From NCBI RefSeq assembly GCF_018130545.1, contig NZ_JAFCKF010000001.1:434001-498000 (forward strand): a stretch of DNA of 64,000 nucleotides. The letters are read 5' to 3'. The position numbers and the translations under genes are program-made. Below the pieces are notes generated by a model. That model was not told where the DNA came from. It made no database searches and saw only the letters and a program-made list of their open reading frames with translations. The DNA comes from Bradyrhizobium tropiciagri (lineage in GTDB: Bacteria; Pseudomonadota; Alphaproteobacteria; Rhizobiales; Xanthobacteraceae). Shown one piece after another: positions 16,667 to 25,070 of the stretch. How positions within the stretch are numbered: the first letter of the stretch is position 1; each line of letters begins with the position of its first letter.

Positions 16667-17862
16667 TTGGCCTCCGGGGTCAATGCCAAGAGCCGCCGCA
16701 CCAGCGCCAGCGCGGTTTCGGTGGCGGGATCGGCGGCGGTGACCGGCACCGCCAGCACGATCAGATCGAGCGGATCGTGCGCGAGCACGATGACATGGGT
16801 GGCATTGTTGGACGTCATCAGCGAGACCATGCGCTCGGCGGCCGGATCGGTCGGCGACAGGCCCCAAGGCGCGTCGGGCCGGCGCAGCACGCGCCGCGTC
16901 GACAGGAAGTCGCGCAGTAGCGGCGGATCGTAAGGCACCAGTTCGCCCTCGCGGAAGCGCCGGGCGCTTTCGAAGATCGGGTGCCGCGCAAGCTCGGCGA
17001 TCAATTGCTCGCGGGTCTGCGCCGGCGAGGCCGCGACCGAATTGAGCATGCCCGGCTCCTGGGATTCGAACAGCGCCCGCAGCGCGTCCGTCATCAGGCC
17101 GATGGTCAGCACGCCGGCGATCGCGACCGCGACGAACCGCACCATCTGCGCGGCATCGACGTCAGGCGCCATGAAGCTGGCCGCGAGTCCCAGCAGGCCG
17201 GACGAGATCAGCCGCAGCGCCATCATCGCCAGGCCATGCCGGCGGGTCTCGGCGCCGCCGCCGGCGATCAGCATCACGGTGACCGTGAGCAGCGCACCGA
17301 GCGCGCCGAGCCGCACCGGAATGTCGGGAAACAGCGTGCGGAAATCGGTCAGGATGAACGGGATCACGACCAGCGCGCCAACGGCCATGCGGCCGATGCT
17401 ACGGTTCTCCGAGGCCATCAGCGCGGCGCGGTCGCGCGTCGCCAGCAGCAGCGCGCAGGTGGCGAAGGCCGCGAGCTGGAACAGCGCCAGCATGATCGCA
17501 TAGGGCATAGCGAAACGCTGTAGCCCGAACGTGCCGCCGAGGCCGAGCAGGATGCCGCCGGCGAGCGCCGCGATCTTGACCGCGCGCGGCGCGTGGCGGC
17601 GCAGGATGCCTTCGGTGACGATCAGCGCGCCGAGCGGGATCAGCGCGGCCGGGATCACCGAGAGCCGGTCGAGCAGTCGGCTTCCGCTCCACCAGGCAAG
17701 GCCACGGTCGAGGAACAGGAGCGCGATCACGCCGAGCGCGAGCAGCAGGCGGCGGGTCAGCGGGCTCCTTGGATCGCGCCGATAGAATGTCATCATCGCC
17801 ACCGTGACGCCGATGGCGCCGCAGAGATTGACGATGGAATCGGCGATTGCCCCGGAGGTCAT
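16663..17862 (-). CDS. Polytopic membrane protein with cytosolic C-terminal domain (gene 3 of ThiF operon)
   Basis: A 399-residue protein with about nine hydrophobic segments in the first 265 residues (for example LLLALGVIALLFLDRGLAWW, IMLALFQLAAFATCALLLAT and FVAVAIAGVLTIGLMTDALR), then a soluble domain of about 130 residues containing ELARHPIFESARRFREGELV and ATHVIVLAHDPLDLIVLAV. I recognise no transporter signature. ATG 17862 forms a perfect ATGA overlap with the ThiF gene stop, which decides the start over an upstream in-frame ATG at 17982. It may export, anchor or sense the product of the flanking enzymes. Confidence 0.82.
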   Translation of the reverse strand: MTSGAIADSIVNLCGAIGVTVAMMTFYRRDPRSPLTRRLLLALGVIALLFLDRGLAWWSGSRLLDRLSVIPAALIPLGALIVTEGILRRHAPRAVKIAALAGGILLGLGGTFGLQRFAMPYAIMLALFQLAAFATCALLLATRDRAALMASENRSIGRMAVGALVVIPFILTDFRTLFPDIPVRLGALGALLTVTVMLIAGGGAETRRHGLAMMALRLISSGLLGLAASFMAPDVDAAQMVRFVAVAIAGVLTIGLMTDALRALFESQEPGMLNSVAASPAQTREQLIAELARHPIFESARRFREGELVPYDPPLLRDFLSTRRVLRRPDAPWGLSPTDPAAERMVSLMTSNNATHVIVLAHDPLDLIVLAVPVTAADPATETALALVRRLLALTPEAK

Positions 17863-18734
17863 TTGCCGCTCGTCAACTCGTCGATGGCCCGCCGGACCAG
17901 CGGGCGCATCAGGGCGGCAACCAGCGCGTTGCGCGGCTTCTCGATCGCGGGCCGATGCGGGTTGAGGAACCAGCCGCGGCAATCTGTGCCGGAGGTGCGG
18001 CCGAGGATCAGCGCGACCGCCTCATAGGCCATCAGCATGCCGGTCGAGATCACCATCGGCGCGAACGACATCCGGCTGCGGCGGCCGGCCGCGACTTCAC
18101 CGGCGATCGCAAGGTCGACATAGTTGCGCGACGAGGAGTGCAGCATCACGTGCTCGATCTCGGCACGCATCGCGGCGCGGCGGTCGTCGTCGGTGATATC
18201 GGTCCAGTCCTTGCCTGTTGTCGGAAAGCCGAGGCGCTGCTCCGGCCTCGGATCGTGCGGGCGCACCACGATCACCGACGGCAGCGGCGACATATAGGCG
18301 TCGATCACGGTTGCATCGGCACGCTTGGCGGTCCGGTACAGATGCACGCCGGCGGCGATATCATCCATGCCGTTGACGATGACCGGGCAGCGTTCGGCGA
18401 TCCCTGAGAGCTCGCTGGTCCAGTTCTCGCCGAGCACCTCGACCTCAATGGTCGGGTTGATGCGTTTGGCGGCTTCGGCGGCGACTTCAGCCTTCTCGCG
18501 GCCGACCTCGTCGGCGAAGGCGAACACCTGACGGTTGAGGTTGGAGACCTCGAAGCGATCGATGTCGGCGATCACGAACTTGCCGACACCGGCGCGCGCC
18601 AGCGCCATGAAGGCCGCGCCACCCATGCCGCCGACGCCGCAGACGAATACCCGCGCCTGGCGCAACAGCTGTTGCTCATGCTCGTCGATGAAGCCGATGT
18701 TGCGGCCGGTGAAGGAGTAATAGTCGAAGTTCAT
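17859..18734 (-). CDS. ThiF/MoeB/E1-like adenylyltransferase (gene 2 of ThiF operon)
   Basis: A 291-residue single-domain E1-like enzyme. Seen: the ATP-binding loop CGVGGMGG at 32-39, ADIDRFEVSNLNRQVFAF at 56-73 (Asp59 and the Asn-Arg-Gln of the adenylation site), GREKAE with Lys81, and Asp124 in NGMDD, the usual magnesium-binding position. The two CxxC zinc pairs of MoeB and ThiF are missing and only three cysteines occur. It therefore likely adenylates a carboxylate, as the family does, but not as a standard MoeB/ThiF. No ubiquitin-like or ThiS/MoaD carrier is nearby. It overlaps both neighbours by four bases. Confidence 0.88.
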   Translation of the reverse strand: MNFDYYSFTGRNIGFIDEHEQQLLRQARVFVCGVGGMGGAAFMALARAGVGKFVIADIDRFEVSNLNRQVFAFADEVGREKAEVAAEAAKRINPTIEVEVLGENWTSELSGIAERCPVIVNGMDDIAAGVHLYRTAKRADATVIDAYMSPLPSVIVVRPHDPRPEQRLGFPTTGKDWTDITDDDRRAAMRAEIEHVMLHSSSRNYVDLAIAGEVAAGRRSRMSFAPMVISTGMLMAYEAVALILGRTSGTDCRGWFLNPHRPAIEKPRNALVAALMRPLVRRAIDELTSGK

Positions 18735-19786
18735 CGCGCGGCCCCGTTCTCCTGCCGGCGCGGCCGCAGCGTGCCGAAGGCGCGGCTGTCGTCCAGCCAG
18801 TACACCACCGGCAGCACCAGCCGCTGTAGCGCCAACATCGCGGATGCCGCGAGCAACGCCGGCAGCGAGCCCGAGGGCACCTCGCTCATGACGTAACGGC
18901 GCGCGCCGGCCAGATCGACGCGGCCGAGCTGAAGGACGTCATCGCCGCGGCCGTAATCCAGCTCGCGCTCGCAGAACTCGTTATAGATCGCGTTGCGATG
19001 TTTCGGCGCGATCTCGAACGTCTTCTTCAGCGCGTCCGAGCCGCCGGTATAGGCATTGGTGATGACCGAGCGCGCCTCGTCGAAGCCGGCATCCTCGCCG
19101 ACGCCGAACACCGCGCGATGCCGGGCCATGATGCCGCGCGCCAGCTGCAGATGTGCAAAGCTCTGCCGCGCGCCCGGTTGCGGCGACGGGAACACGTCGG
19201 AGAACGTGTCGCTGACCATGCCGACCACCGCCGGCACCTGGGTGACGTTGGAGATCCATTTCGGCCGCAAGCCGTCGCGGGCGAACAGCACCAGCGCGGT
19301 CAGGCCGTAGAGCACCCAGGACAGCCCCTGCCCGCGCACATCGGGATCGACCATGACGAGGCCGAGATGGGTCACTTCGGCCGGCTCGCCGTCGAGCGGC
19401 ACGTCCATCACCGACAGCGCGTTGAATGCGATCGGCCGCCCGGTGTCTTCCTCTGAAATCAAAGTGACGACGGCGCGCGACAGCCGCTCGGGCTCGCCGG
19501 AGAAGATGCCGTAGGTCAGGCTCTCCTCGGGCAGCGTCTTGGCGGCGACGATGCGCAATTGCGCGACCAGCGCGTCGAGTTCGTCCTTCGGCAGCGACAG
19601 GCCCGGTGATTCGATGATGCGGGTGCGCTGCCCGGCCTGGGTACGCAAGGTGAGATCGATGGTCGGCTGCGACAGCGCCTTCAGCCAGAAGCCGGCATGG
19701 CTGCGCAGGCCGTCAAAGGCCGCGCGCGCCTTCGCCAGGCCCTTGCTGCCGCGCGAAGCGGGGGTCGGATTGTCCGTGGACGCCAT
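18731..19786 (-). CDS. GNAT-like acyltransferase (first gene of ThiF operon)
   Basis: A 351-residue protein with a GNAT core: THLGLVMVDPDVRGQGLSWV at about 139-158 carries the acyl-CoA pyrophosphate-binding R-G-Q-G turn, and the strand before it (PIAFNALSVMDVPL) fits the fold. The C-terminal 150 residues (FDEARSVITNAYTGGSDALK... LALQRLVLPVVYWLDDSRAF) are unassigned. ATG 19786 has a GAGGGAC Shine-Dalgarno; an in-frame ATG at 19816 is less likely. It is the promoter-proximal gene of five overlapping genes, so the operon promoter should lie in 19787-19910. Confidence 0.8.
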   Translation of the reverse strand: MASTDNPTPASRGSKGLAKARAAFDGLRSHAGFWLKALSQPTIDLTLRTQAGQRTRIIESPGLSLPKDELDALVAQLRIVAAKTLPEESLTYGIFSGEPERLSRAVVTLISEEDTGRPIAFNALSVMDVPLDGEPAEVTHLGLVMVDPDVRGQGLSWVLYGLTALVLFARDGLRPKWISNVTQVPAVVGMVSDTFSDVFPSPQPGARQSFAHLQLARGIMARHRAVFGVGEDAGFDEARSVITNAYTGGSDALKKTFEIAPKHRNAIYNEFCERELDYGRGDDVLQLGRVDLAGARRYVMSEVPSGSLPALLAASAMLALQRLVLPVVYWLDDSRAFGTLRPRRQENGAAR

Positions 19787-19910
19787 TTCTCTGTCCCTCG
19801 GGCGCGATCTCTGCACTCTGGCCTGTTAAGGAGCCATAAGCGCAACCTGCCGCCCTTGGCCGCAGGGTAAACAAGGCCTTCCGGAAACGGAACAAGTTGC
19901 CCCGAACAAC

Positions 19911-19941
19911 GAAGCGGCGGGTGCAAGACACCCGCCGCTTC
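19911..19941 (-). terminator. Hairpin downstream of yiaA-like gene
   Basis: A perfect 13-bp stem (GAAGCGGCGGGTG at 19911-19923, pairing with 19929-19941) with a five-base loop, 16 bases past the stop codon of the YiaAB gene at 19957. The trailing T content is modest (GTTGTT), so termination efficiency is uncertain. Confidence 0.75.
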
Positions 19942-19956
19942 GCTCTGGCTCCCGGC

Positions 19957-20232
19957 TTACGCCGCCTTGGAGACTTCCATCAGCAGGCGCTCGGCCTTGG
20001 CGTCCTCGATGCGGTTGACGAACTTGCCGCTCTCGTAATTGTCGCGCACCGTCTTGGTCAGCGTGACGCAGGTCTGGACCAGCATCACGATGCCCATCGT
20101 GAGATAGCCCTTCATCCAGAGGTCGATCGGCAGGAAGAACACGCCAACGCCGACGAGGAAGGCGGAGGCCGCGAAGGACGCGTAAGTGAAGGTCACCCAG
20201 CTGCTGCTGTGGGGTTGAATGGTCTGGTTCAT
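19957..20232 (-). CDS. YiaA/YiaB-family inner membrane protein
   Basis: A 91-residue protein with the two-helix YiaAB domain: hydrophobic segments FTYASFAASAFLVGVGVFFL and YLTMGIVMLVQTCVTLTKTV separated by PIDLWMKG, then a cytosolic amphipathic tail. It lies 54 bases downstream of pspA on the same strand, and this PspA-YiaAB pairing suggests a role in envelope stress or membrane integrity. The biochemical role of the family is unknown. Confidence 0.9.
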   Translation of the reverse strand: MNQTIQPHSSSWVTFTYASFAASAFLVGVGVFFLPIDLWMKGYLTMGIVMLVQTCVTLTKTVRDNYESGKFVNRIEDAKAERLLMEVSKAA

Positions 20233-20286
20233 GGTCGTCTCCTTGATGATGTCAGATTTGAAGTTGGCTTGGTTTCAGGCTTGAGG

Positions 20287-20982
20287 TCAGGCAGCGTTCG
20301 GGCGTTTGGCTTTCAGCCGCGCCAGCACGTCGTCGGCGGTCGATTTCATGCGCGGGCCAAAGCCCTGCTCGGCAAGCTTCTCGGCAGTGGCCAGCGGACC
20401 CGAGGCGGTATCGATCTCGAACAGCGCGTCGTCGGCCGCCTGCATCTCGATCTGCCGCTCGCGCAGCCGCTTCAGCGTCGCCTCCGCTTCAGGGAGCGTC
20501 GACTCATAGGGCCGTGCCGCCTCGATGCCGCTCCGGCGCAGCGAGCGCACCGCCTCCGAGGCGCGGGCCAGCCTGCGGCCGCGATCGAGCTCGGCGATGC
20601 GCGCCTCGGCATTGGCGACGTGGCGCTTCAGCCGGGTGATCTCGGTGGCGAACAGGGTGCGCGCGGTCATTGCGGCATCGCGTTCAGCCTCGAGATTGGC
20701 GATCGCCTGCGCGGCTTCGCGGGCGAGATCTTCCCGGCCGCCCTCGAGCGCCGCCGACGCGCGCACCTCGAGATCGGCGATCCGGGCGTTGGTGGCCTCG
20801 AGCCGGCGGCCTTCCTGCTGGTCGCCGGCAATGGCCAGCGCCAGCGACCGCTTCGAGCGCTCGACCGCGGCGGCGGCATCGCGCATCTGCTGGTCGAGGA
20901 TGACCAGCGCGGTCCGGTCTTGCAGTTCCTCTTCGGCCACCGCAACGGTGCCGCGGAAAAGTGTGAAAACAGTTTTGAACAT
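20287..20982 (-). CDS. pspA: PspA/IM30-family protein
   Basis: A 231-residue predicted coiled-coil protein of the PspA/Vipp1 (ESCRT-III-like) family that binds and stabilises the inner membrane. The start MFKTVFTLFRGTVAVAEEEL is the membrane-binding helix, followed by almost continuous heptads (for example RTLFATEITRLKRHVANAEA), and the C-terminus is DDVLARLKAKRP. ATG 20982 has GGGAG upstream and matches the usual PspA N-terminus. It is expressed divergently from a TetR regulator with three palindromic operators between them. No PspF or PspBC is present, so control is by the TetR protein rather than sigma-54. Confidence 0.9.
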   Translation of the reverse strand: MFKTVFTLFRGTVAVAEEELQDRTALVILDQQMRDAAAAVERSKRSLALAIAGDQQEGRRLEATNARIADLEVRASAALEGGREDLAREAAQAIANLEAERDAAMTARTLFATEITRLKRHVANAEARIAELDRGRRLARASEAVRSLRRSGIEAARPYESTLPEAEATLKRLRERQIEMQAADDALFEIDTASGPLATAEKLAEQGFGPRMKSTADDVLARLKAKRPNAA

Positions 20983-20999
20983 TTGATCGCTCCCTGCTA

Positions 21000-21012
21000 T
21001 GAGCATCGCTCA
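21000..21012. promoter_or_regulatory. TetR operator 1, TGAGCATCGCTCA
   Basis: A perfect 5-base inverted repeat TGAGC-N3-GCTCA located 18 bases upstream of the pspA start codon. It is one of three copies between pspA and the TetR gene. Confidence 0.8.
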
Positions 21013-21033
21013 TGAATCTCTTGTACCACATAA

Positions 21034-21046
21034 TGAGCATTGCTCA
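21034..21046. promoter_or_regulatory. TetR operator 2, TGAGCATTGCTCA
   Basis: The second copy of TGAGC-N3-GCTCA, its centre 34 bases from the first, in the middle of the divergent promoter region. Confidence 0.8.
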
Positions 21047-21055
21047 AGAATTATT

Positions 21056-21068
21056 TGAGCAACGCTCA
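21056..21068. promoter_or_regulatory. TetR operator 3, TGAGCAACGCTCA
   Basis: The third copy, its centre 22 bases (two helical turns) from the second and 27 bases upstream of the TetR start codon, well placed for autorepression. Confidence 0.8.
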
Positions 21069-21094
21069 TGCCTGTGGTTAACGACGGATAAAAC

Positions 21095-21703
21095 ATGTCC
21101 AAGGCATTGGAACGACGTGCAAAATTGCGCGAAGCGCTGATCGAGGCGGCAGAACGGGCAATTGCGACAAAGGGTCTCGGCGGGCTGAAAACCCGCGAAT
21201 TGGCCCAGGAAATCGGTGTCGCCAATGGCGGCGTCTACAATCTGGTCGAGGATGTCGACGAGCTGATCCTGCGGGTCGGCTCACGCACGCTGGCCCGGCT
21301 CGATGCCTCGCTGTCGCTGGCCGAGATCGGCGCCGCGGCGGCGCCGCGCGAGATGCTGGTGCGGATCGCGGTCGCCTATTGCGACTTCGCCGCCGACAAT
21401 CTCGAACTGTGGCGCGCGCTGTTCGAGCATCGCATGCAGCCCGGCAAGCCAGTGCCGGAATGGGCGATCACCGAGCAGATGGAATTGTTCCGCCACATCT
21501 ACAAGCCGCTCGTCGCCTTGTTTCCGCAGCGTTCGCCGGCGCAGCTCGGCGTCACCGCGCGCAGCCTGTTCTCCGCCGTGCACGGCATGGTCGCGCTTGG
21601 GCTGGAGCACAAGCTGATCGCGGTGCCCATCGGCCAACTGCGCAGCGAAATCGCGACATTGACGCGCGCGATGGTCGACGGGCTGACGGCGAAGAAGGAC
21701 TAG
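21095..21703 (+). CDS. TetR/AcrR-family regulator of the pspA operon
   Basis: A 202-residue regulator. The N-terminal helix-turn-helix is clear (LIEAAERAIATKGLGGLKTRELAQEIGVANGGVYNLVEDVDELI), and the C-terminal ligand domain contains MELFRHIYKPLVALFPQRSP and GMVALGLEHKLIAVP. The ligand is unknown. Its position, the divergent orientation and three identical palindromes in the 112-base gap argue that it represses itself and the pspA-yiaA-like operon. The start follows a weak GGAT. Confidence 0.92.
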   Translation: MSKALERRAKLREALIEAAERAIATKGLGGLKTRELAQEIGVANGGVYNLVEDVDELILRVGSRTLARLDASLSLAEIGAAAAPREMLVRIAVAYCDFAADNLELWRALFEHRMQPGKPVPEWAITEQMELFRHIYKPLVALFPQRSPAQLGVTARSLFSAVHGMVALGLEHKLIAVPIGQLRSEIATLTRAMVDGLTAKKD

Positions 21704-21910
21704 CGCAGGTGCTCCCATCCAGCGGAAAACCTGCGTGCGGCATCAGCTGCGGCAATCGGCGCCATGCTGCTTTGACAACCGATGTACTAGCAGAGCCACT
21801 GGTTTCGCGACCCCGCGACTTGTCTACCGGCTGTGGGGTTCTACTTATTACAGCGCGCAAAAGCCGCCTTGCCCCGCGGCCCGCGCATCGAAGCAACTGA
21901 GGTCACGAGC

Positions 21911-23086
21911 TTGTCCACCAATATCGATCCGGATCTCCAACACGACGACATCATGTACCCGCAGGTCCTCCCGTTTCTGCTGGTCCACGCAGGATGTCTG
22001 GCGGCGATCTGGACCGGCGTCTCATGGCAAGCGATCGCGATTTGCGTCGCCCTGTACTGGCTGCGCATGTTTGCGATCACCGCCGGCTATCATCGGTACT
22101 TCTCGCATCGGGCTTACGCAACGAGCCGGACGTTTCAGTTCGTCCTGGCATTCCTGGCCCAAAGCAGCGCCCAGAAAAGCGTGCTTTGGTGGGCCGCGAA
22201 ACACAGGCATCACCATCTTCATTCGGACACCGAGCAGGACGTGCATTCGCCGGGGCATAAAGGCTTCGTGTACAGTCATCTCGGCTGGATCTTTTATCGG
22301 CAGCACGATGCAACCGATCTGACGAAAGTCGCGGACTTTGCCTCTTATCCGGAGTTGATGTGGCTGCACAAATTGGAGGTGTTGCCGGCGATCGTGGTCG
22401 CAGCGCTGTGCTTCCTCATTGGCGGATGGCCGGGGCTCGTGGTCGGTTTCTTCTGGAGCACCGTGCTGGTGTATCACGCAACGTTCTGCATCAACTCGCT
22501 TGCGCATGTTCACGGACGCAAGCGCTATGTGACGGGCGACGATTCCCGCAACAATTGGCTGCTGGCTCTATTTACGATGGGCGAAGGTTGGCACAACAAT
22601 CATCACGCCTACCAGAGCAGTGCGCGGCAAGGCTTCCGGTGGTGGGAGATTGATGCGACCTATTATGTCCTGGTGACGTTGTCCTGGCTCGGCCTCGTCT
22701 GGGAGCTGAAGGCGCCGCCGGCGCAGGTTCTCCGCAACGAGCAGCGCCTGGGATCGCGTGTGATCAAGCGAACGGCTGAGCAGCTCGCCGGCCGCTTCAA
22801 CCCCGAATACATCGCGCAGGCCATCAGATCGTCGGTGCACGAAACCGGGTTGTCGGTGCGGGAGGCGCTGGCTCAGTTGCAGCACCGTGCCGACCTGCAT
22901 CTGCCCAGCATTCCGACGCGTGAGCGGTTGCTGGCCGAAGCCCAGGCCATGTTCGCGAAGACGAGCTCGCTGGACGACATCGTCGACCGTGCACATGATC
23001 TGCTTGTGGAATCGGTTTGTCTGCTCCTGGCCGTTCCACCTGCGCTGGCTGGCGCAAATTCGAAACCTCAAGCCAGCCACCGTTAG
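21911..23086 (+). CDS. Acyl-CoA (delta-9-type) fatty acid desaturase
   Basis: A membrane di-iron desaturase with the three histidine boxes HRYFSHR, HRHHH and HNNHH, and four hydrophobic stretches between them. It introduces a double bond into a fatty acyl chain in the membrane. I set the start at TTG 21911 because it has a CTGAGGT Shine-Dalgarno; the frame also opens at GTG 21833 and an internal ATG at 21953. The C-terminal 120 residues (from KAPPAQVLRNEQRLGSRVIK) form a helical extension found in some bacterial homologues. The start is uncertain; the family is not. Confidence 0.92.
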   Translation: MSTNIDPDLQHDDIMYPQVLPFLLVHAGCLAAIWTGVSWQAIAICVALYWLRMFAITAGYHRYFSHRAYATSRTFQFVLAFLAQSSAQKSVLWWAAKHRHHHLHSDTEQDVHSPGHKGFVYSHLGWIFYRQHDATDLTKVADFASYPELMWLHKLEVLPAIVVAALCFLIGGWPGLVVGFFWSTVLVYHATFCINSLAHVHGRKRYVTGDDSRNNWLLALFTMGEGWHNNHHAYQSSARQGFRWWEIDATYYVLVTLSWLGLVWELKAPPAQVLRNEQRLGSRVIKRTAEQLAGRFNPEYIAQAIRSSVHETGLSVREALAQLQHRADLHLPSIPTRERLLAEAQAMFAKTSSLDDIVDRAHDLLVESVCLLLAVPPALAGANSKPQASHR

Positions 23087-23098
23087 CGTTTCGCAGCC

Positions 23099-23470
23099 TT
23101 ACGGCTCCATCGTGTAGGCGCGCCCGGGTTCGAGCGCGTAGATGGTCAGGAAGCGCAGCGGCCGTTCCGGATCACCATTGCGAAACAGCGTGTGCGGAAC
23201 ATCGGGGCGATCCTGCAAGGTCTCGCCGGCCCGATATTGCCGTGGCGCCTCGTCGCCATAGGCCGACTCGGCAACGCCCTCGACGATGAAGATCACACCG
23301 CCAACGGGATGGCGGTGCAGCGGCGCCACACCGCCGGGCGGATAGGTCACCTCGGCAACGACAAGCTCGCGGTGATCGCCGGGCAATGCAAGACGCTCGA
23401 GCGTCTTGCGCGTGACGCCGGCAAATCCGGCCTGCTGACCCTTTGCCTGACCGTCGCTGCTTTCAGCCAT
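23099..23470 (-). CDS. Single-domain cupin protein
   Basis: A 123-residue cupin. Motif 1 is visible as PPGGVAPLHRHPVGGVIFIVEG (two metal-binding His) and motif 2 as DRPDVPHTLFRNGDPERPLR. An excellent AAGGAG precedes ATG 23470. It overlaps no gene and converges on the desaturase gene 12 bases away. Small cupins bind a metal and may be an enzyme or sensor; nothing here decides which. Confidence 0.88.
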   Translation of the reverse strand: MAESSDGQAKGQQAGFAGVTRKTLERLALPGDHRELVVAEVTYPPGGVAPLHRHPVGGVIFIVEGVAESAYGDEAPRQYRAGETLQDRPDVPHTLFRNGDPERPLRFLTIYALEPGRAYTMEP

Positions 23471-23661
23471 TGGAACTCCTTCTTGTCACACAAGTCTTTG
23501 TCCTGATTGGATCAGGCTGCAATGACTATGGGGACGCGCTCGCGACGCAACAAGCATCAAAGGATTTCAACACATGTCACACGGGTGCGGCGAAGCCCTT
23601 GCCACCCCTGCTCCCACGTTGCAGGATTCCCGTGCCGAAAACCTTGAGCAATGGGCCTTGC

Positions 23662-24042
23662 ATGAAAACGCGTATCGTGGTCGCCGCAATGGCGCTCATC
23701 CCTGCAGTATCAGACGTCACGCCGGCGCTGTCGGCGCAACCCACGCCGGAATGCTCGATGTCGGTGACATTGGCGGATTGGGGTGAGAACTCGAGCGGCG
23801 ATATCGACGTCGCGTCCGGCGAAAGCTGCCAGATCCCGATCGGGATCCGCGGCACGGTGACGGACTCCGCTATCTCGCAGAAGCCGGCCTATGGCAAACT
23901 GAAGAAGATCAACGCGTCGACCTTCGAGTACCGGGCGAAGGCCAAGTACAAGGGCAACGATACGTTCGCCATCAAGGCGACCGGTCAGGGACCGAAGGCT
24001 TCCGGCACCTCGATCATCACGGTGCGCGCGACGATCAAGTAA
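23662..24042 (+). CDS. Secreted Ig-like hypothetical protein
   Basis: A 126-residue protein with a signal peptide (MKTRIVVAAMALIPAVSDVT, cleavage near ALSAQ) and a beta-rich mature part (CQIPIGIRGTVTDSAISQKP, FEYRAKAKYKGNDTFAIKAT, TSIITVRATIK) that reads like a single Ig-like/cadherin-type domain. ATG 23662 is chosen because it begins the signal peptide; the Shine-Dalgarno is poor and the frame is open upstream to 23443. Probably periplasmic or exported. Function unknown. Confidence 0.75.
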   Translation: MKTRIVVAAMALIPAVSDVTPALSAQPTPECSMSVTLADWGENSSGDIDVASGESCQIPIGIRGTVTDSAISQKPAYGKLKKINASTFEYRAKAKYKGNDTFAIKATGQGPKASGTSIITVRATIK

Positions 24043-24065
24043 TCGCCGCGCACTGGCGTTAAGCT

Positions 24066-24215
24066 CCCTCTGCCCGTGCTTACGGGGAGAGGGTTGGGGT
24101 GAGGGGCTGCATCCGCACGTACGGTGATAGCTGCGTCCGCGGAGACTCCCCCTCACCCGAAATTCAAGCTGCGCTTGAATTCCGACCTCTCCCCGCAGGC
24201 GGGGCGAGGTGAAGT
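24066..24215. repeat. Compound GGGGAGAGGG / CCCTCTCCCC repeat
   Basis: About 150 bases with several inverted arms: CTCCCTCTGCCCGTG / GGGGAGAGGG, GGGGTGAGGGG / CCCCCTCACCC, and a small hairpin AATTCAAGCTGCGCTTGAATT. It fills the gap between the convergent secreted-protein gene and mosA, and is related to the element at 7824-7894. Confidence 0.65.
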
Positions 24216-24232
24216 GGAGTCCGCCGTTCGAG

Positions 24233-25057
24233 TTACGCCGGCCGCGCGCCGGTGCGAATGATCGAGCCGACATGCTGGCCCCGCAGCGCCGCGGCGAGCC
24301 GGCCGGGAACCAGGCCGTTCACGACCTGCACCCGCTCGATGTGCCGCGCATTGGCCATCACCTCGAGCAGCGTAGGATCGAACGGCAGCGTGCCTTTCAA
24401 CTTGGCGAGGTCGCCGAAGCTCGTCTCGCGCAGCAGCTGCGCCTTCTTACCATCAGGACCGTTGGGATCGTCGGTGTAGACGCCGTCGACATCTTCCACG
24501 ATCGTCAGCCCGGCGGCGCCGAGCGCATCGGCGAGCAGGAACGCGCCGGTGTCGGCCCGATGCAACGGGATGCGCGAGTTCGGAAACTCGTGATGGTGAT
24601 AGGGCGGAAACGCGCTGCCGACCACCGCGCGCGATGCGGAGAGATGGATCGCGAGCTGGCTCGCGATGGTCGGATGCTCGATATAGGACACGCCCTCCGG
24701 CGCGAGCAGGCAGCCGAGGATATGGCCGTTCTGTCCGGCCTCGCTCGCCGCAAGCGGCTGAAGCGAACCGACCGGCAGTCCGAGGTCGAGACCGACGCTG
24801 TAGAGATGGCGGGCGCGGATGCCGGCGCCGGTCAGGATCAGCATGCGATGCTCAGGCAGCAGCGCGCGCAACTCGGCGACGATCGGCAGGATCGCCTCAT
24901 GGCCGCGATCCATGATGGAGCGGCCGCCGATCTTGATCACCTGCACCCAGGGTAGCAGCGGAATCGGACGGCCGCCGGCGACGGGACGGGTGAGATCGCT
25001 GTCGAGCAGGGTCTGGCGCGCGAGCGGCGAAGCAACGTGCTTGATGGTATCATCCAT
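24233..25057 (-). CDS. mosA: Molybdenum storage protein, alpha-type subunit
   Basis: A 274-residue amino-acid-kinase-fold protein matching the Azotobacter vinelandii MosA pattern closely ([63 protein letters not shown]). With MosB it forms an ATP-dependent cage that packs polyoxomolybdate or polyoxotungstate clusters. Positions corresponding, as I recall, to the A. vinelandii cluster ligands Glu129, His140 and His156 appear as Glu127, His138 and His154. ATG 25057 begins 13 bases after the mosB stop, so the genes form an operon. The family assignment is very strong. Confidence 0.95.
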   Translation of the reverse strand: MDDTIKHVASPLARQTLLDSDLTRPVAGGRPIPLLPWVQVIKIGGRSIMDRGHEAILPIVAELRALLPEHRMLILTGAGIRARHLYSVGLDLGLPVGSLQPLAASEAGQNGHILGCLLAPEGVSYIEHPTIASQLAIHLSASRAVVGSAFPPYHHHEFPNSRIPLHRADTGAFLLADALGAAGLTIVEDVDGVYTDDPNGPDGKKAQLLRETSFGDLAKLKGTLPFDPTLLEVMANARHIERVQVVNGLVPGRLAAALRGQHVGSIIRTGARPA

Positions 25058-25070
25058 GGTCGTGTCTCGC

